A stretch of DNA of 35,923 nt from contig JAFSIS010000080.1 of the NCBI GenBank assembly GCA_017439665.1, forward strand, positions 1 through 35,923, in the 5' to 3' direction. The first letter of the stretch is position 1, and every line of letters starts with the position of its first letter. The notes beneath the pieces were generated by a model. That model worked only from the letters and a program-made list of their open reading frames with translations, was not told where the DNA came from and searched no databases. The position numbers and the translations under genes were made by a program. This DNA comes from Lachnospiraceae bacterium. GTDB lineage: Bacteria > Bacillota > Clostridia > Lachnospirales > Lachnospiraceae. Of the stretch, positions 7,879 to 16,514 are shown piece by piece.

Positions 7879-10143
7879 TTATAATGCTCCTTTTTTATAA
7901 TGTCCTGTAGTAAAATCCTTCAGAAAAGAAAAATCATAAGGTTTTTGCTGTAAAAATCGTTTATACTCTTCTACGATCCGCTCCATTTCCTCCGGTGACT
8001 CTGTGGTAAAGTCCAGCCTCAGCCAGTTTCCCGGGAGATTGGCCAGCTTATCCAGATAATTATGAAGGGAAAGAGGAACGGAATTGTAGATCACATTATA
8101 GCAGTAGGTACAGTTTATCTCCACAGGAAAATCTGTTCCATACCGGTCTTCCAGCCTCTCCTCCAAGGTCACTCCGGATGCACGACAGCCGGCCTTGGTC
8201 TTTCTGACACAGTTTGCCGTTACCATCATGGGAATCCTTCCGTAGCAAAGATAAACAAAGGATGGATCCTTAAGGCCCTCCCATTCTCTGCCATTACATT
8301 CCAGAGGTGCTGCCAGAAGATCTGCTTTTTCCCTCCACAGATTCAGACTTTCCTGATTCCAGATGTACATATGGTGGTTCAGAGCCAGCTTTCCACTGTA
8401 AGCTTTTTGCTGCAAGTAGCCATAGGTTTCCATATTGGAAACCATAGCTCCGGTGAGATAATCCTTTCCCTCATCCAAAACCTTGACAATCAAGGGAAAA
8501 TCCTTTTTTCGCACTACCTCCGGCAGCCTCACCCAGATCTCTGCTCCGGATTCTGCTCTTCGTTTTAAAATCTCTCTCAGTTCTTCTCCTGCCTCAAGTA
8601 ACAGATCAGAGGCCACGAAAAGAGGAATATCCACGGAAAAGGAACAGGCCTTTTCACACTGCTTTCTGGTAGAAATCAGCAGAAGCAATTGTTTTTGTGC
8701 TGGGTGTACCTGTGCTCTTTCTGTGAACTTCTCCTCTGCCTTGTTCAAAGTAATCTCTGCAGAAGTATTTTTTTCCCATTTCTGTCTGCTTTCTACCCTC
8801 GGTTTGTTCTCCAAAACAGCTTCTGCAGAAATACTCTCTTCCCGCTTTTTTCGTATATCCCTGGTCAGTTCCTCTTCCAAAGCCACAAAAGCTTCTCTTC
8901 TGATTTCATTGAGAGCCTTGATGGGCAGGAAGGTATCCTCATCCATGTGGATCGTCAGATTGGAAAAAATGAAGGCAGTATTTCCTGTTTTTTTCAACTG
9001 CTTTTCAATATCTTCCCTCTGGAGTGCCCGGCTTTTCGCCTCTTCCACCAGCGGGCCAAAAACTTCGGCTTGAATATGGTTATAAAAAAGCACAAGAGAT
9101 AAGGGCTCTCCCTTTTTTACAGTGACCTCTCCCTGTACTTCGGCCTTTAATTCCTTATTGATATAGGTTTTACGAATTTCCTCTGCCAGAGCATCATCCG
9201 TTCCGGAATAGCCCGGTTTATCCAGGGTTACCATTTCCGGTCCGTTGTGACGAAAATAGTAACCGTCCTGAATTTCTGAACGGATATAAAGCTTTCTGAG
9301 CCGTTCCCAGTCCTCAGCAGCAATTTCAGGCAGTTTTCCTGTTTTTTCATACAGATCAATATATTTACGGTAGATAGCCGTTACACCAGCAGCATATTCA
9401 GGCCGCTTCATTCTGCCCTCAATCTTGAAAGAATCTATACCTGCCTCGATCAGATGGGGAAGCAGCTCTAATGAACACAGATCCTTAAGACTTAAAGGAT
9501 ATTCTTCCTTCTTCTTTCCTTTTTTTGTCTCAGGCAGCTTCACCTGATAGGGAAGACGGCAGGACTGGGCGCATTTTCCCCGGTTACCACTTCTTCCACC
9601 CAAAAGGGAACTGAAAAAACATTGGCCGGAATAACAGTAACACATAGCACCATGAACGAAGGTTTCCACCTCCAATTCCTGTTTTTTGATCTCTATCATT
9701 TCTGCCAGAGAAAGCTCTCTCGCCGGTACAATGCGGCTGGCTCCCATGTCTTTAAGCACCTTCGCACCATAAGGCCCTGTGATCGCCATCTGGGTACTGA
9801 TATGTATCTCCAAAAGAGGAAAATGCCTTTTGATATAGGCCATCACCCCCATATCCTGAATGATTACCCCGTCCAGCCCTTCCAGATAGAAAGGAAGTAA
9901 AAAAGAATAGACTTCCCTGAACTCTGATTGCTTCACCAGTGTATTCATGGTCAGATACACCTTGCGTCCAAATAAATGAGCATACGAAATAGCCTTACAG
10001 AGAGTTTCCTCATCAAAATTGTCTGCAAAGGCTCTGGCACTATATTTCATTCCGCCCAGATAGACGGCATCGGCTCCTGCATGAATGGCCCCCAAAAAAG
10101 CCTCGTAATTCCCTGCCGGAGCCAGTAATTCTACTTTTTTCAC
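7879..10143 (-). CDS. U32 family protein with DUF3656 domain (RNA hydroxylase-like)
   Basis: A 754-residue U32-family protein. It starts with the typical VKKVELLAPAGNYEAFLGAIHAG-type motif and includes ISTQMAITG. The U32 signature follows: ETFVHGAMCYCYSGQCF, then GGRSGNRGKCAQSCRLPY, with the Cys residues expected to bind an Fe-S cluster. The middle (about 330-440) fits DUF3656. The C-terminal half continues with a second Cys-containing segment near the end (NCTYCYNVIYNS). Characterised relatives (RlhA, TrhP) hydroxylate rRNA or tRNA using prephenate; older annotations call them peptidases or collagenases. I start at a GTG (10143) because AGGGAG lies 6 bases upstream; an upstream ATG at 10167 would add eight residues. 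It lies between zapA and the SEDS gene. The exact RNA target is unknown. Confidence 0.85.
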   Translation of the reverse strand: MKKVELLAPAGNYEAFLGAIHAGADAVYLGGMKYSARAFADNFDEETLCKAISYAHLFGRKVYLTMNTLVKQSEFREVYSFLLPFYLEGLDGVIIQDMGVMAYIKRHFPLLEIHISTQMAITGPYGAKVLKDMGASRIVPARELSLAEMIEIKKQELEVETFVHGAMCYCYSGQCFFSSLLGGRSGNRGKCAQSCRLPYQVKLPETKKGKKKEEYPLSLKDLCSLELLPHLIEAGIDSFKIEGRMKRPEYAAGVTAIYRKYIDLYEKTGKLPEIAAEDWERLRKLYIRSEIQDGYYFRHNGPEMVTLDKPGYSGTDDALAEEIRKTYINKELKAEVQGEVTVKKGEPLSLVLFYNHIQAEVFGPLVEEAKSRALQREDIEKQLKKTGNTAFIFSNLTIHMDEDTFLPIKALNEIRREAFVALEEELTRDIRKKREESISAEAVLENKPRVESRQKWEKNTSAEITLNKAEEKFTERAQVHPAQKQLLLLISTRKQCEKACSFSVDIPLFVASDLLLEAGEELREILKRRAESGAEIWVRLPEVVRKKDFPLIVKVLDEGKDYLTGAMVSNMETYGYLQQKAYSGKLALNHHMYIWNQESLNLWREKADLLAAPLECNGREWEGLKDPSFVYLCYGRIPMMVTANCVRKTKAGCRASGVTLEERLEDRYGTDFPVEINCTYCYNVIYNSVPLSLHNYLDKLANLPGNWLRLDFTTESPEEMERIVEEYKRFLQQKPYDFSFLKDFTTGHYKKGAL

Positions 10144-10204
10144 CTTTATCTCCCTACAGTATCCCAAACCTTGTCCGGTATACTGCCTATCATCTCTACT
10201 TACG

Positions 10205-10227
10205 GAAAAAAGCTGTCAACGACAGCT
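10205..10227 (-). terminator. Intrinsic terminator after zapA
   Basis: AGCTGTC pairs with GACAGCT across a GTT loop and is followed by six T on the minus strand, just after the zapA stop. The U32 gene follows within 65 bases, so it must depend on read-through or an own weak promoter. Confidence 0.8.
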
Positions 10228-10235
10228 CTTTCGTG

Positions 10236-10646
10236 TTATTTTCCTTTATTTTCTTTAAGCTCGGTTTCCAGACGGATAACCTTTTTTTCTGAGTCGTTTA
10301 ATTCCTTATTGGCATTTTTCAGGCTCTTTTCTGTACTTTCCAGTTTAATCTGGGCAGCAACTAACTGATGCTTAAGATCATATAGCTCTTTTTCCTTGTT
10401 CTCCAGCTCTTCTTCCAGAGAAGAAATCTGTTTTCTGGCTTTAAAATAATCATCTGCAATATTTAATTGAAGGAGAATATGCTGCATGTCCAGAGGTTGT
10501 CTGCGAAAGCTGTCAACCTTGCCATATTCAGCCATCTTATTATTGATATAAGATGCCACCTTCTGTAAATATTCTTCACTTTCATATCCACAAAGGGTTA
10601 ATACCTTACCGCCGATAATTACTTCTGCATCTGTTTTTCCCGCCAT
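10236..10646 (-). CDS. zapA: Cell division protein ZapA
   Basis: A 136-residue ZapA homologue. The N-terminal domain (about 5-60) has the family pattern EVIIGGKVLTLCGYESEEYLQKVASYINNKM. The rest (about 70-134) is one long, charged coiled coil. ZapA binds FtsZ and bundles its filaments at the division site. It is slightly longer than the usual Bacillus protein because of an extended coiled coil. It begins a block that also encodes a U32 protein, a SEDS polymerase and a PBP, which fits a division or wall-growth theme. The ATG has AGGAGT 7 bases upstream. A consensus promoter overlaps the end of ruvB. Confidence 0.88.
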   Translation of the reverse strand: MAGKTDAEVIIGGKVLTLCGYESEEYLQKVASYINNKMAEYGKVDSFRRQPLDMQHILLQLNIADDYFKARKQISSLEEELENKEKELYDLKHQLVAAQIKLESTEKSLKNANKELNDSEKKVIRLETELKENKGK

Positions 10647-10716
10647 ATTCCGACTCCTGTGTGATTCGATTACATATACCGGACTCCCTGCCTGATCGAG
10701 CCATCAGAAATAAACC

Positions 10717-10741
10717 TAACTGGCATAGGAGTTCAGTTAGT
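10717..10741. promoter_or_regulatory. Hairpin in the zapA leader
   Basis: CTAACTG and CAGTTAG form a perfect 7-bp inverted repeat right after the -10 box of the zapA promoter. It could be an operator or a 5' stem-loop on the mRNA. Confidence 0.4.
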
Positions 10742-10745
10742 CTAT

Positions 10746-10774
10746 ATTATATAGAAATCAGAATCACATTTCAA
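10746..10774 (-). promoter_or_regulatory. Promoter of the zapA transcript
   Basis: On the minus strand -35 TTGAAA (10769-10774) and -10 TATAAT (10746-10751) are separated by 17 bases. The -35 box overlaps the last codons of ruvB (stop at 10764). Confidence 0.75.
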
Positions 10775-11756
10775 GTCCCAAATGCCTGTAGGCATACTCT
10801 GTTACAACCCTTCCCCTGGGCGTCCGGTTGATAAAACCATTCTTGATCAGATAGGGCTCGTAAACATCCTCAATGGTGCCGGCATCCTCTCCGATGGCCG
10901 CCGCGAGAGTATCCAGTCCCACCGGTCCGCCGGAAAACTTCTCCATCATGGTAAGCAGAATATTCCGGTCAATATGATCCAATCCCATCTTATCTACATC
11001 CAGAAGATCCAGTGCTACTGAAGCCACCTCCTCGGTGATCACGCCGTCATACTTTACCTGGGCAAAATCTCTTACCCTCTTCAAAATACGGTTGGCAAGT
11101 CTGGGAGTTCCACGACTTCTCCTGGCCAGTTCTCTTGCTCCTTTTTCTTCGATTTCTACATTCAGAATACGGGCAGAGTGCTGGATGATCAGCTTCAATT
11201 CTTCTACAGAATAAAACTCCAGGCGATGGATTACACCGAATCTGTCTCTCAAAGGTGCTGTCAAAAGTCCAGCCCTTGTGGTAGCCCCCACCAAAGTAAA
11301 TTTGGGCAGATCCAGCCGTATGCTTCTGGCCGTGGCCCCCTTCCCGATCATAATATCGATGGCAAAGTCTTCCATTGCCGGGTATAGCACCTCTTCTACC
11401 TGCCGGTTCAGGCGATGGATCTCATCCACGAAAAGAAGATCTCCTTCCTGAAGATTGTTCAGAATTGCAGCCATTTCCCCAGGCTTTTCAATAGCAGGAC
11501 CACTGGTCACCTTAAGATTCACGCCCATCTCATTGGCAATGATGCCTGCCAATGTTGTTTTACCCAGGCCAGGAGGACCATAAAATAATACATGATCCAG
11601 GGCATCCTGCCTCTGTTTTGCTGCTTCGATATAAATTTTCAGACTCTCTTTAGCTTTCTCCTGACCGATATAGTCTTTCAGATACTGAGGTCGAAGGCTT
11701 CCCTCGATCTTAATATCCTCTTCCTGAATATTGGTCTCAATGATTCTTCCTGCCAT
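10764..11756 (-). CDS. ruvB: Holliday junction branch migration ATPase RuvB
   Basis: A 330-residue RuvB, the AAA+ motor that drives branch migration of Holliday junctions with RuvA. Visible motifs: [12 protein letters not shown] at the start, Walker [10 protein letters not shown], Walker [10 protein letters not shown], sensor 1 region [21 protein letters not shown], and the C-terminal winged helix ending [16 protein letters not shown]. Length is standard. It follows ruvA by 15 bases, with AAAGGAGC upstream of the ATG, so the two form one operon controlled by the LexA-box promoter at 12540. No ruvC is adjacent, as usual in Bacillota, where RecU resolves junctions. Confidence 0.97.
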   Translation of the reverse strand: MAGRIIETNIQEEDIKIEGSLRPQYLKDYIGQEKAKESLKIYIEAAKQRQDALDHVLFYGPPGLGKTTLAGIIANEMGVNLKVTSGPAIEKPGEMAAILNNLQEGDLLFVDEIHRLNRQVEEVLYPAMEDFAIDIMIGKGATARSIRLDLPKFTLVGATTRAGLLTAPLRDRFGVIHRLEFYSVEELKLIIQHSARILNVEIEEKGARELARRSRGTPRLANRILKRVRDFAQVKYDGVITEEVASVALDLLDVDKMGLDHIDRNILLTMMEKFSGGPVGLDTLAAAIGEDAGTIEDVYEPYLIKNGFINRTPRGRVVTEYAYRHLGLEM

Positions 11757-11771
11757 AGGGCCGTTGCTCCT

Positions 11772-12380
11772 TTAAAACATCTTCTTCAGTGCAGCCTTTA
11801 AAATTGCCTCACTGTCCATGTCTTCGGTAATGGTTACTGCAGAAACTGCACGTAAACTCTCCGATGGACTATATCCCAATGCAGTAAGAGCTTCTACAGC
11901 ATCATTACGGGCAGTAGGTTGTCCATCACTGACCACTCCACCGACTTCTTCTGCCACATCTGCTCCAAGGGCATCCTCAAGACTCACCTTACCCTTCAGG
12001 TCAATAAGCATTCTCTGTGCCGTTTTTGCTCCAATCCCGGGAGCCTTCGCAATAGTTTTGGCATCCTGGGAAAGAATGGCCAGCCGTAGTTGTGAAGCCG
12101 AAAACATGGATAAAATTCCCAACGCTCCCTTAGGGCCTACACCACTTACCCCCAGCAGCAGACGAAACATAGACAGATCATCTCTGGTCAAAAATCCATA
12201 CAGGGCCAGGGTATCCTCCCGTACATAAGTATAAGTATGAATCTTCACTGTGCTTCCCACGGGTGGAAGCTCCTCCAGCACCCTTCCCGATATCTTCACC
12301 AGATAACCGATACCGTTTATGTCCAGAATAAGATGATCCTCTCCTGTTTCTTCCAAAACACCCTTTAGATAGGCAATCAT
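11772..12380 (-). CDS. ruvA: Holliday junction DNA-binding protein RuvA
   Basis: A 202-residue RuvA. The N-terminal OB-fold domain (MIAYLKGVLEE...THTYVREDTLALYGF-like region) is followed by two helix-hairpin-helix motifs (LLGVSGVGPKGALGILS and IAKAPGIGAKTAQRMLIDL). After a linker comes domain III (about 155-202: NDAVEALTALGYSPSESLRAV), which contacts RuvB. RuvA tetramers hold the four-way junction. It is the first gene of the operon. The GGAGG lies 11 bases before the ATG, a somewhat long spacing. The leader of about 150 bases contains two perfect 10-bp hairpins. Confidence 0.97.
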   Translation of the reverse strand: MIAYLKGVLEETGEDHLILDINGIGYLVKISGRVLEELPPVGSTVKIHTYTYVREDTLALYGFLTRDDLSMFRLLLGVSGVGPKGALGILSMFSASQLRLAILSQDAKTIAKAPGIGAKTAQRMLIDLKGKVSLEDALGADVAEEVGGVVSDGQPTARNDAVEALTALGYSPSESLRAVSAVTITEDMDSEAILKAALKKMF

Positions 12381-12452
12381 ATCTTAATTATCCTCCACTG
12401 CAAAATAAAATAGCTATCATATACCATCCCATGAAATCCAGTCAGAAATAGT

Positions 12453-12475
12453 GTGAAAAATCAAAGATTTTTCAC
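12453..12475. repeat. Perfect hairpin in the ruvA leader (1)
   Basis: GTGAAAAATC and GATTTTTCAC form a perfect 10-bp stem with a 3-base loop. No T run follows on either strand, so it is not an ordinary terminator. Confidence 0.6.
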
Positions 12476-12491
12476 TTGTTTATTTAAGCAG

Positions 12492-12514
12492 TATCGCAAG
12501 TAAAACTTGCGATA
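12492..12514. repeat. Perfect hairpin in the ruvA leader (2)
   Basis: TATCGCAAGT and ACTTGCGATA form a perfect 10-bp stem with a 3-base loop, 16 bases from the first hairpin. The right arm with its flank (CTTGCGATATGCAT then GGG) recurs just upstream of the PBP start at 6502 on the minus strand. Confidence 0.6.
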
Positions 12515-12539
12515 TGCATGGGGATTAAAATGTAAAAAC

Positions 12540-12568
12540 AGTATATCATAATCGAACATATGTTTCAA
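12540..12568 (-). promoter_or_regulatory. Promoter of ruvAB
   Basis: On the minus strand -35 TTGAAA (12563-12568) and -10 TATACT (12540-12545) are separated by 17 bases, with an extended TGA before the -10 box. A LexA box lies inside the spacer and -35. Confidence 0.75.
12553..12566. promoter_or_regulatory. LexA (SOS) box of ruvAB
   Basis: CGAACATATGTTTC matches the Bacillus-type SOS box CGAACRNRYGTTYC at every position and overlaps the -35 box and spacer of the ruvAB promoter. LexA bound here would block RNA polymerase until DNA damage. ruvAB belongs to the LexA regulon in many Bacillota. Confidence 0.85.
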
Positions 12569-12655
12569 TATTCTTTTTTTCTCTGTTTTATTCTTCTGAC
12601 CAGGCTTTAACCCAAATTAGTATACTGAGCTAAAATCCATAATAGGCTCTGCTCA

Positions 12656-13705
12656 TCATTCATAAAGATAAATTTCGGTTCCGTTTTCTCCCTGAAACCG
12701 TGGAAGATAGGGAAGATCCAGTTTTTCCAGAAGCTGAATGGTATTCTGGATAGCGGCACTGTTATTCTCGTATTCTTCTTTAGTGCAGTCTAAGAGAGCC
12801 AGTTTGGCTCCTGTAGCTGTATACAGGCTTTCTGTGGTTATCCCTCCTGCATAGCCATGGTGGGGAATCTGGATCACATCCACATCCCATAAGGAAGCTG
12901 TCTCTTCTGCCGCCATCTTCATGGCCTCCAATGTAGCCTCCGTCATATCTGCCGTAAGCAATAGAGTAAACTCCTCATACGAGAGAGTAAATACCAAAGA
13001 ATTCCCGTTTACATCTTTACGCATAGGATCAAAGGAAGCAAAGCATTCCAGCTTAAGCTCTTCCAGCAGCAGTATATCTCCCACCTCCATGGGAATATAC
13101 TCGATCTGCTCCTTTGTTTCCTCCTGTACCTCCAGAAATTCATAGAATAAAATGGCATTATTAATAATCTGATAGATTTCAGGATCCTCTTCCTCTTCAA
13201 AGAACTCTCTGGTAAAAGGGGCATAATAAACTTTCTCGATTTTTTCCGGATGGAGGCTGGCATAATCCAAAAAAGCACCAATATGATCCACATGAGGATG
13301 GGTGAGCATCCAGCCCTTCACCTTCCCGCCATTTTCTTCTATGTACTGAGCGATCCGCTCCCCGTCTTCTCCCTGGAAGCCTCCATCCACCAGATACAGA
13401 TCACCATCAGGAGTCCGGATGGAATAAGCAGCCCCACCCCAGAAAGTAGGAAATGGCAGCTGGGTGATCCGGTAGAAGCTTTCTGATTCTTCCCCGTAGG
13501 TGATCTCTGCCCCACCATCAGTTATCTGCCAGCTTAGCTGCTTTTGTAGGATTTCTTCCGCCACTTCTTCATTCAGGCTGCTTTGCAGACTGTCTTCTTC
13601 CTGTCCACAGCCAACAGCTCCCAGACAGAATGAACAGAATATGACGCAGATAAAAACAGAAAGGCAGCTTGAAAAGAGTTTTTTCTTTTTTAGTTTTTCA
13701 TTCAT
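12656..13705 (-). CDS. Metallo-beta-lactamase-fold lipoprotein (ComEC C-terminal-like)
   Basis: A 349-residue secreted lipoprotein. Residues 1-33 form a lipoprotein signal peptide: a Lys-rich start, a hydrophobic stretch and the lipobox A-V-G-C33. The remainder is a metallo-beta-lactamase fold with H136-P-H138-V-D140-H141, LTADMTE further on (a metal-bridging Asp) and IPHHGYAGG near the C-terminus. The layout resembles the extracellular hydrolase domain of ComEC proteins and stand-alone relatives. A nucleic-acid or phosphoester substrate is likely but not shown. I chose the ATG at 13705 because a GGGGG lies 8 bases upstream and because the longer frame from 13762 starts inside the promoter. 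It has its own promoter and no obvious operon partner. Confidence 0.82.
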   Translation of the reverse strand: MNEKLKKKKLFSSCLSVFICVIFCSFCLGAVGCGQEEDSLQSSLNEEVAEEILQKQLSWQITDGGAEITYGEESESFYRITQLPFPTFWGGAAYSIRTPDGDLYLVDGGFQGEDGERIAQYIEENGGKVKGWMLTHPHVDHIGAFLDYASLHPEKIEKVYYAPFTREFFEEEEDPEIYQIINNAILFYEFLEVQEETKEQIEYIPMEVGDILLLEELKLECFASFDPMRKDVNGNSLVFTLSYEEFTLLLTADMTEATLEAMKMAAEETASLWDVDVIQIPHHGYAGGITTESLYTATGAKLALLDCTKEEYENNSAAIQNTIQLLEKLDLPYLPRFQGENGTEIYLYE

Positions 13706-13734
13706 GACAGCTTCCCCCTTTTTCATTTCCTTCC

Positions 13735-13762
13735 AGTATATCATAGGGTACACTAAATGCAA
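13735..13762 (-). promoter_or_regulatory. Promoter of the MBL-fold lipoprotein gene
   Basis: On the minus strand -35 TTGCAT (13757-13762) and an extended -10 TGATATACT (hexamer 13735-13740) are separated by 16 bases, about 30 bases upstream of the chosen start. Confidence 0.65.
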
Positions 13763-14500
13763 ATTTACTTATTATTATTTTTCTTTTCCATTGTAACAGT
13801 TCAGCCTTCTTTTGAACCATTGTAAGTTAATGTACAGAAATTATGGATTCTGCACATTTTTACGCAATACATACTCATTTTTTATGCATATCATACATGA
13901 AATCACCTTGCGTTTCTGTGTGCTGAACGCTTACCGGACATTTGAGGAATAGCGAAGCAATAGGGTGGAAATTTCCCGGGGGCAAAGAGGAAAAAATTTT
14001 CTTCTGATGCCCTGTGTCTTGAAAAAAATACTGAAGAAAGCTCTTTTCTTTTCTTAATTGGGCATATAGAAAAAAATTGCAGTATAATACCCCGCCTGGA
14101 CGATTATTGAGGGTATGGCTAGTAAAAAAATTGCTATATACCCAGCAAGATAAATTCTAAAGGCAAAAAATAGGATTTTTCTAAGTTCCTGCTGAAAAAA
14201 TGGGGCAGAGAAGCCTGATTTTTTGTCTATGCCCCAGTCAGGACAATTCCAGGATAACAGTTCAACTGGAGGTGGAGCTGTTTACTTTCCATTTTATTTT
14301 GCAGCTTCATGGACGAAAAATAAGTGCCTGCTTATGATCTTAAGCAGACACCAATCAAAAGTATATTAAACATACAAGTCCATTCTGCGGCTGTCACAAG
14401 CACACTTTTCCCAAACACCTGATCCAGCCACCGAAAGCCTGCAAAACCATTTTCACCTAAAAGGCATATGGCATCATAAGCGATAAGGACGAGATTTACT
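13763..14500. other. Non-coding stretch with an array of hairpins
   Basis: No reading frame on either strand looks like a gene. The stretch holds four hairpins of similar plan at 13980-14012, 14060-14092, 14111-14143 and 14201-14236. The arms are GGGCA/TGCCC, GGG/CCC (weak), GGGTAT/ATACCC and TGGGGCA/TGCCCCA. Each has a run of six or seven A (or T in the last) between the arms. A fifth, 11-bp hairpin (GTGCCTGCTTA arms, one mismatch) lies at 14324-14351. A structured RNA or RNA-like repeat array is possible. Confidence 0.45.
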
Positions 14501-14504
14501 AGAT

Positions 14505-14539
14505 AAAAATATAGACAACTGTCTGCTGCAGCTGTCTAT
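14505..14539 (-). terminator. Intrinsic terminator after leuD
   Basis: ATAGACAGCTG pairs with CAGTTGTCTAT (one mismatch) across a short loop and is followed by ATTTTTA on the minus strand, 12 bases after the leuD stop. It ends the leuCD operon. Confidence 0.75.
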
Positions 14540-14551
14540 ATACTAACCAGG

Positions 14552-15040
14552 TTATTTCTGATTGATGTAATTTACCAGTCCCTCACAGGCGATGATCTTC
14601 TGCATAAAAGGAGGGAAGGCCTGGCCTTTATATTCTTTATTCTGGGTCAGGTTTTTAATGATTCCACTGTCAAAATCCACTTCTACCTGGTCTCCATCCT
14701 GAATTTCATTGGCCGCATCCTTGCATTCAATGATAGGTAACCCGATATTGATGGAATTGCGATAAAAAATACGGGCAAAGGTTTCTGCAATTACACAGTC
14801 TACTCCGGCAGCCTTAATGGCAATGGGAGCATGCTCCCTGGAGGAACCACAGCCAAAATTCCTGGTGGCTACAATAATATCACCCTTCTGTACTTTTTTA
14901 ACAAACTCTTTATCAATATCTTCCATACAATGGGTTGCCAGATCCGCGGGATCGGAAGAATTCAGATATCTTGCCGGAATAATAACGTCGGTATCTACAT
15001 TGTCACCATATTTAAACACACGTCCTGTTGCTTTTTTCAT
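14552..15040 (-). CDS. leuD: 3-isopropylmalate dehydratase small subunit LeuD
   Basis: A 162-residue LeuD. With LeuC it isomerises 2-isopropylmalate to 3-isopropylmalate in leucine synthesis. Visible family features: [15 protein letters not shown] near the start, [19 protein letters not shown] (the substrate-specificity and binding loop) and [11 protein letters not shown]. The length is that of the short, prokaryotic-archaeal type subunit. AGAGG lies 5 bases before the ATG. It follows leuC, separated by an unusual 175-base spacer full of hairpins. A terminator follows the stop. Confidence 0.95.
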   Translation of the reverse strand: MKKATGRVFKYGDNVDTDVIIPARYLNSSDPADLATHCMEDIDKEFVKKVQKGDIIVATRNFGCGSSREHAPIAIKAAGVDCVIAETFARIFYRNSINIGLPIIECKDAANEIQDGDQVEVDFDSGIIKNLTQNKEYKGQAFPPFMQKIIACEGLVNYINQK

Positions 15041-15055
15041 CTCTACCTCTCTCTC

Positions 15056-15107
15056 CCGCTGCTTTGCAGCATTTACATGATAGAAATTTGCCTGTTAAGG
15101 CAAATTT
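15056..15107. repeat. 52-bp hairpin repeat in the leuC-leuD spacer, copy 1
   Basis: CCGCTGCTTTGCAGC begins the unit (GCTGC/GCAGC hairpin), and a second stem AAATTTGCCT/AGGCAAATTT ends it. It matches the copy at 15145-15196 in 48 of 52 positions by eye. Confidence 0.85.
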
Positions 15108-15108
15108 T

Positions 15109-15132
15109 GCAAGAAAAATTTATTTTTCTTGC
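15109..15132. repeat. Perfect hairpin between the two 52-bp repeats
   Basis: GCAAGAAAAA pairs perfectly with TTTTTCTTGC across a 4-base loop. It fills most of the gap between the two 52-bp units. Confidence 0.75.
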
Positions 15133-15144
15133 GCCTCTTCTCTT

Positions 15145-15196
15145 CCGCTGCTTCGCAGCATTTTTATCATAGAAATTTGCCTGTTAAGGCAAATTT
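15145..15196. repeat. 52-bp hairpin repeat in the leuC-leuD spacer, copy 2
   Basis: Direct repeat of 15056-15107. Its second stem is extended here to a perfect 14-bp inverted repeat (15169-15182 with 15187-15200, loop GTTA), 15 bases after the leuC stop on the minus strand. Confidence 0.85.
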
Positions 15197-15215
15197 CTAT
15201 TTAATCAATGTTACC

Positions 15216-16481
15216 TTAGGTTAATCTGCAGGGACAGGAAATCACTCCGGCTACTGCACTTGCTGCTGCAACTGCAGGGCTTGCCAGGTAGATTTCTGAC
15301 GTAATATGTCCCATACGGCCTACGAAATTACGATTAGTGGTAGATACACAGCGTTCATTTTCTGCAAGGATTCCCATGTATCCGCCAAGGCAGGGACCAC
15401 AGGTGGGTGTGCTGACTACCGCTCCTGCTTCAATAAAAATCTGAAGAAGTCCTTCCTTCATGGCCTGCAGATAAATCTGCTGAGTGGCAGGAATAATGAT
15501 GCAGCGAAGCCCCTTTTTCACATGACGGCCCTCCAAAACTCTGGCAGCTGTCCGTAAATCATCCAGTCTTCCGTTGGTACAGGAACCGATCACTACCTGA
15601 TCTACCTTTATCTCTTCTGTAACCTCATCAATAGTCTTCGTATTTTCCGGTAAATGAGGGAAAGCTATGGTGGGCCTTAAGGTACTCAGATCAATGGTGT
15701 ATTCTTCTTCATAAACAGCATCCTCATCTGCTTCATAAATCTTATAGCTTCTGGTGGAATGCTCCTTCATATAGGCAATAGCCGTTTCATCCACAGGGAA
15801 AATTCCGTTCTTTGCTCCGGCTTCAATAGCCATATTGGCAATGGTAAAACGATCATCCATGGTCAGATTTACAATACCATCTCCCACAAATTCCATAGAC
15901 CGATAGAGAGCACCGTCTACGCCGATCATACCGATGATATGTAAGATGACATCTTTACCGCTTACCCATTCTGAGGGCTTTCCGGTAAGATTGAATTTAA
16001 TGGCAGCAGGTACCTTGAACCAGGCTTTTCCGGTAGCCATACCAGCAGCCATATCCGTACTTCCCACACCGGTGGAAAAAGCACCCAGGGCACCATAAGT
16101 ACAGGTATGGGAATCCGCACCAATGATCACATCGCCGGCCACCGTTAAACCTTTCTCCGGCAACAGAGCATGCTCAATCCCCATCTCACCCACTTCAAAA
16201 TAGTTGGTGATCTCATTGCGCAGTGCAAACTCTCTTACACATTTGCAATGTTCTGCTGATTTAATATCTTTATTGGGTACAAAATGGTCGGGAACCAAAG
16301 CAATCTTATCCTTGTGGAAAACACCGTCTACCTTCATCTTTTCCATCTCATGGATTGCTACCGGACTGGTAATATCATTTCCCAATACTAAATCCAAATC
16401 GGCCTCGATCAACTGGCCTGCTTCAACGCGTTCCAATCCCGCATGAGCCGCCAGGATCTTCTGTGTCATCGTCATTCCCAT
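15216..16481 (-). CDS. leuC: 3-isopropylmalate dehydratase large subunit LeuC
   Basis: A 421-residue LeuC of the short (archaeal/clostridial) type, an aconitase-family enzyme with a 4Fe-4S cluster. The cluster ligands are C301 (GSCTNGR) and C361, C364 ([10 protein letters not shown]). Other family motifs: [21 protein letters not shown] at about 123-143 and PATQQ. It works with LeuD. The C-terminus ends SCPCRLT, which is a little unusual because it adds two Cys to the tail. GAGGAGG lies 8 bases before the ATG; a second ATG three codons later is also possible. It is transcribed away from lysR, with a promoter and a palindromic LysR-type site in between. Confidence 0.95.
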   Translation of the reverse strand: MGMTMTQKILAAHAGLERVEAGQLIEADLDLVLGNDITSPVAIHEMEKMKVDGVFHKDKIALVPDHFVPNKDIKSAEHCKCVREFALRNEITNYFEVGEMGIEHALLPEKGLTVAGDVIIGADSHTCTYGALGAFSTGVGSTDMAAGMATGKAWFKVPAAIKFNLTGKPSEWVSGKDVILHIIGMIGVDGALYRSMEFVGDGIVNLTMDDRFTIANMAIEAGAKNGIFPVDETAIAYMKEHSTRSYKIYEADEDAVYEEEYTIDLSTLRPTIAFPHLPENTKTIDEVTEEIKVDQVVIGSCTNGRLDDLRTAARVLEGRHVKKGLRCIIIPATQQIYLQAMKEGLLQIFIEAGAVVSTPTCGPCLGGYMGILAENERCVSTTNRNFVGRMGHITSEIYLASPAVAAASAVAGVISCPCRLT

Positions 16482-16514
16482 ATGGATATCCTCCTCTAAC
16501 GTTTATCTTCCTGT

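Noticed and set aside
8483..9102. Plus-strand reading frames across the U32 gene
   Set aside because: They are shadows of the minus-strand gene, with biased, low-complexity translations and no ribosome binding sites.
14221..14281. CAGCTCCACC on the minus strand, similar to the 3' end of tmRNA
   Set aside because: No T-loop sequence, no tag frame and no matching 5' acceptor half were found.
13763..14500. A known structured RNA (6S RNA, RNase P RNA or cyclic di-GMP riboswitch)
   Set aside because: The signature sequences of these families were not found; only simple hairpins are visible.
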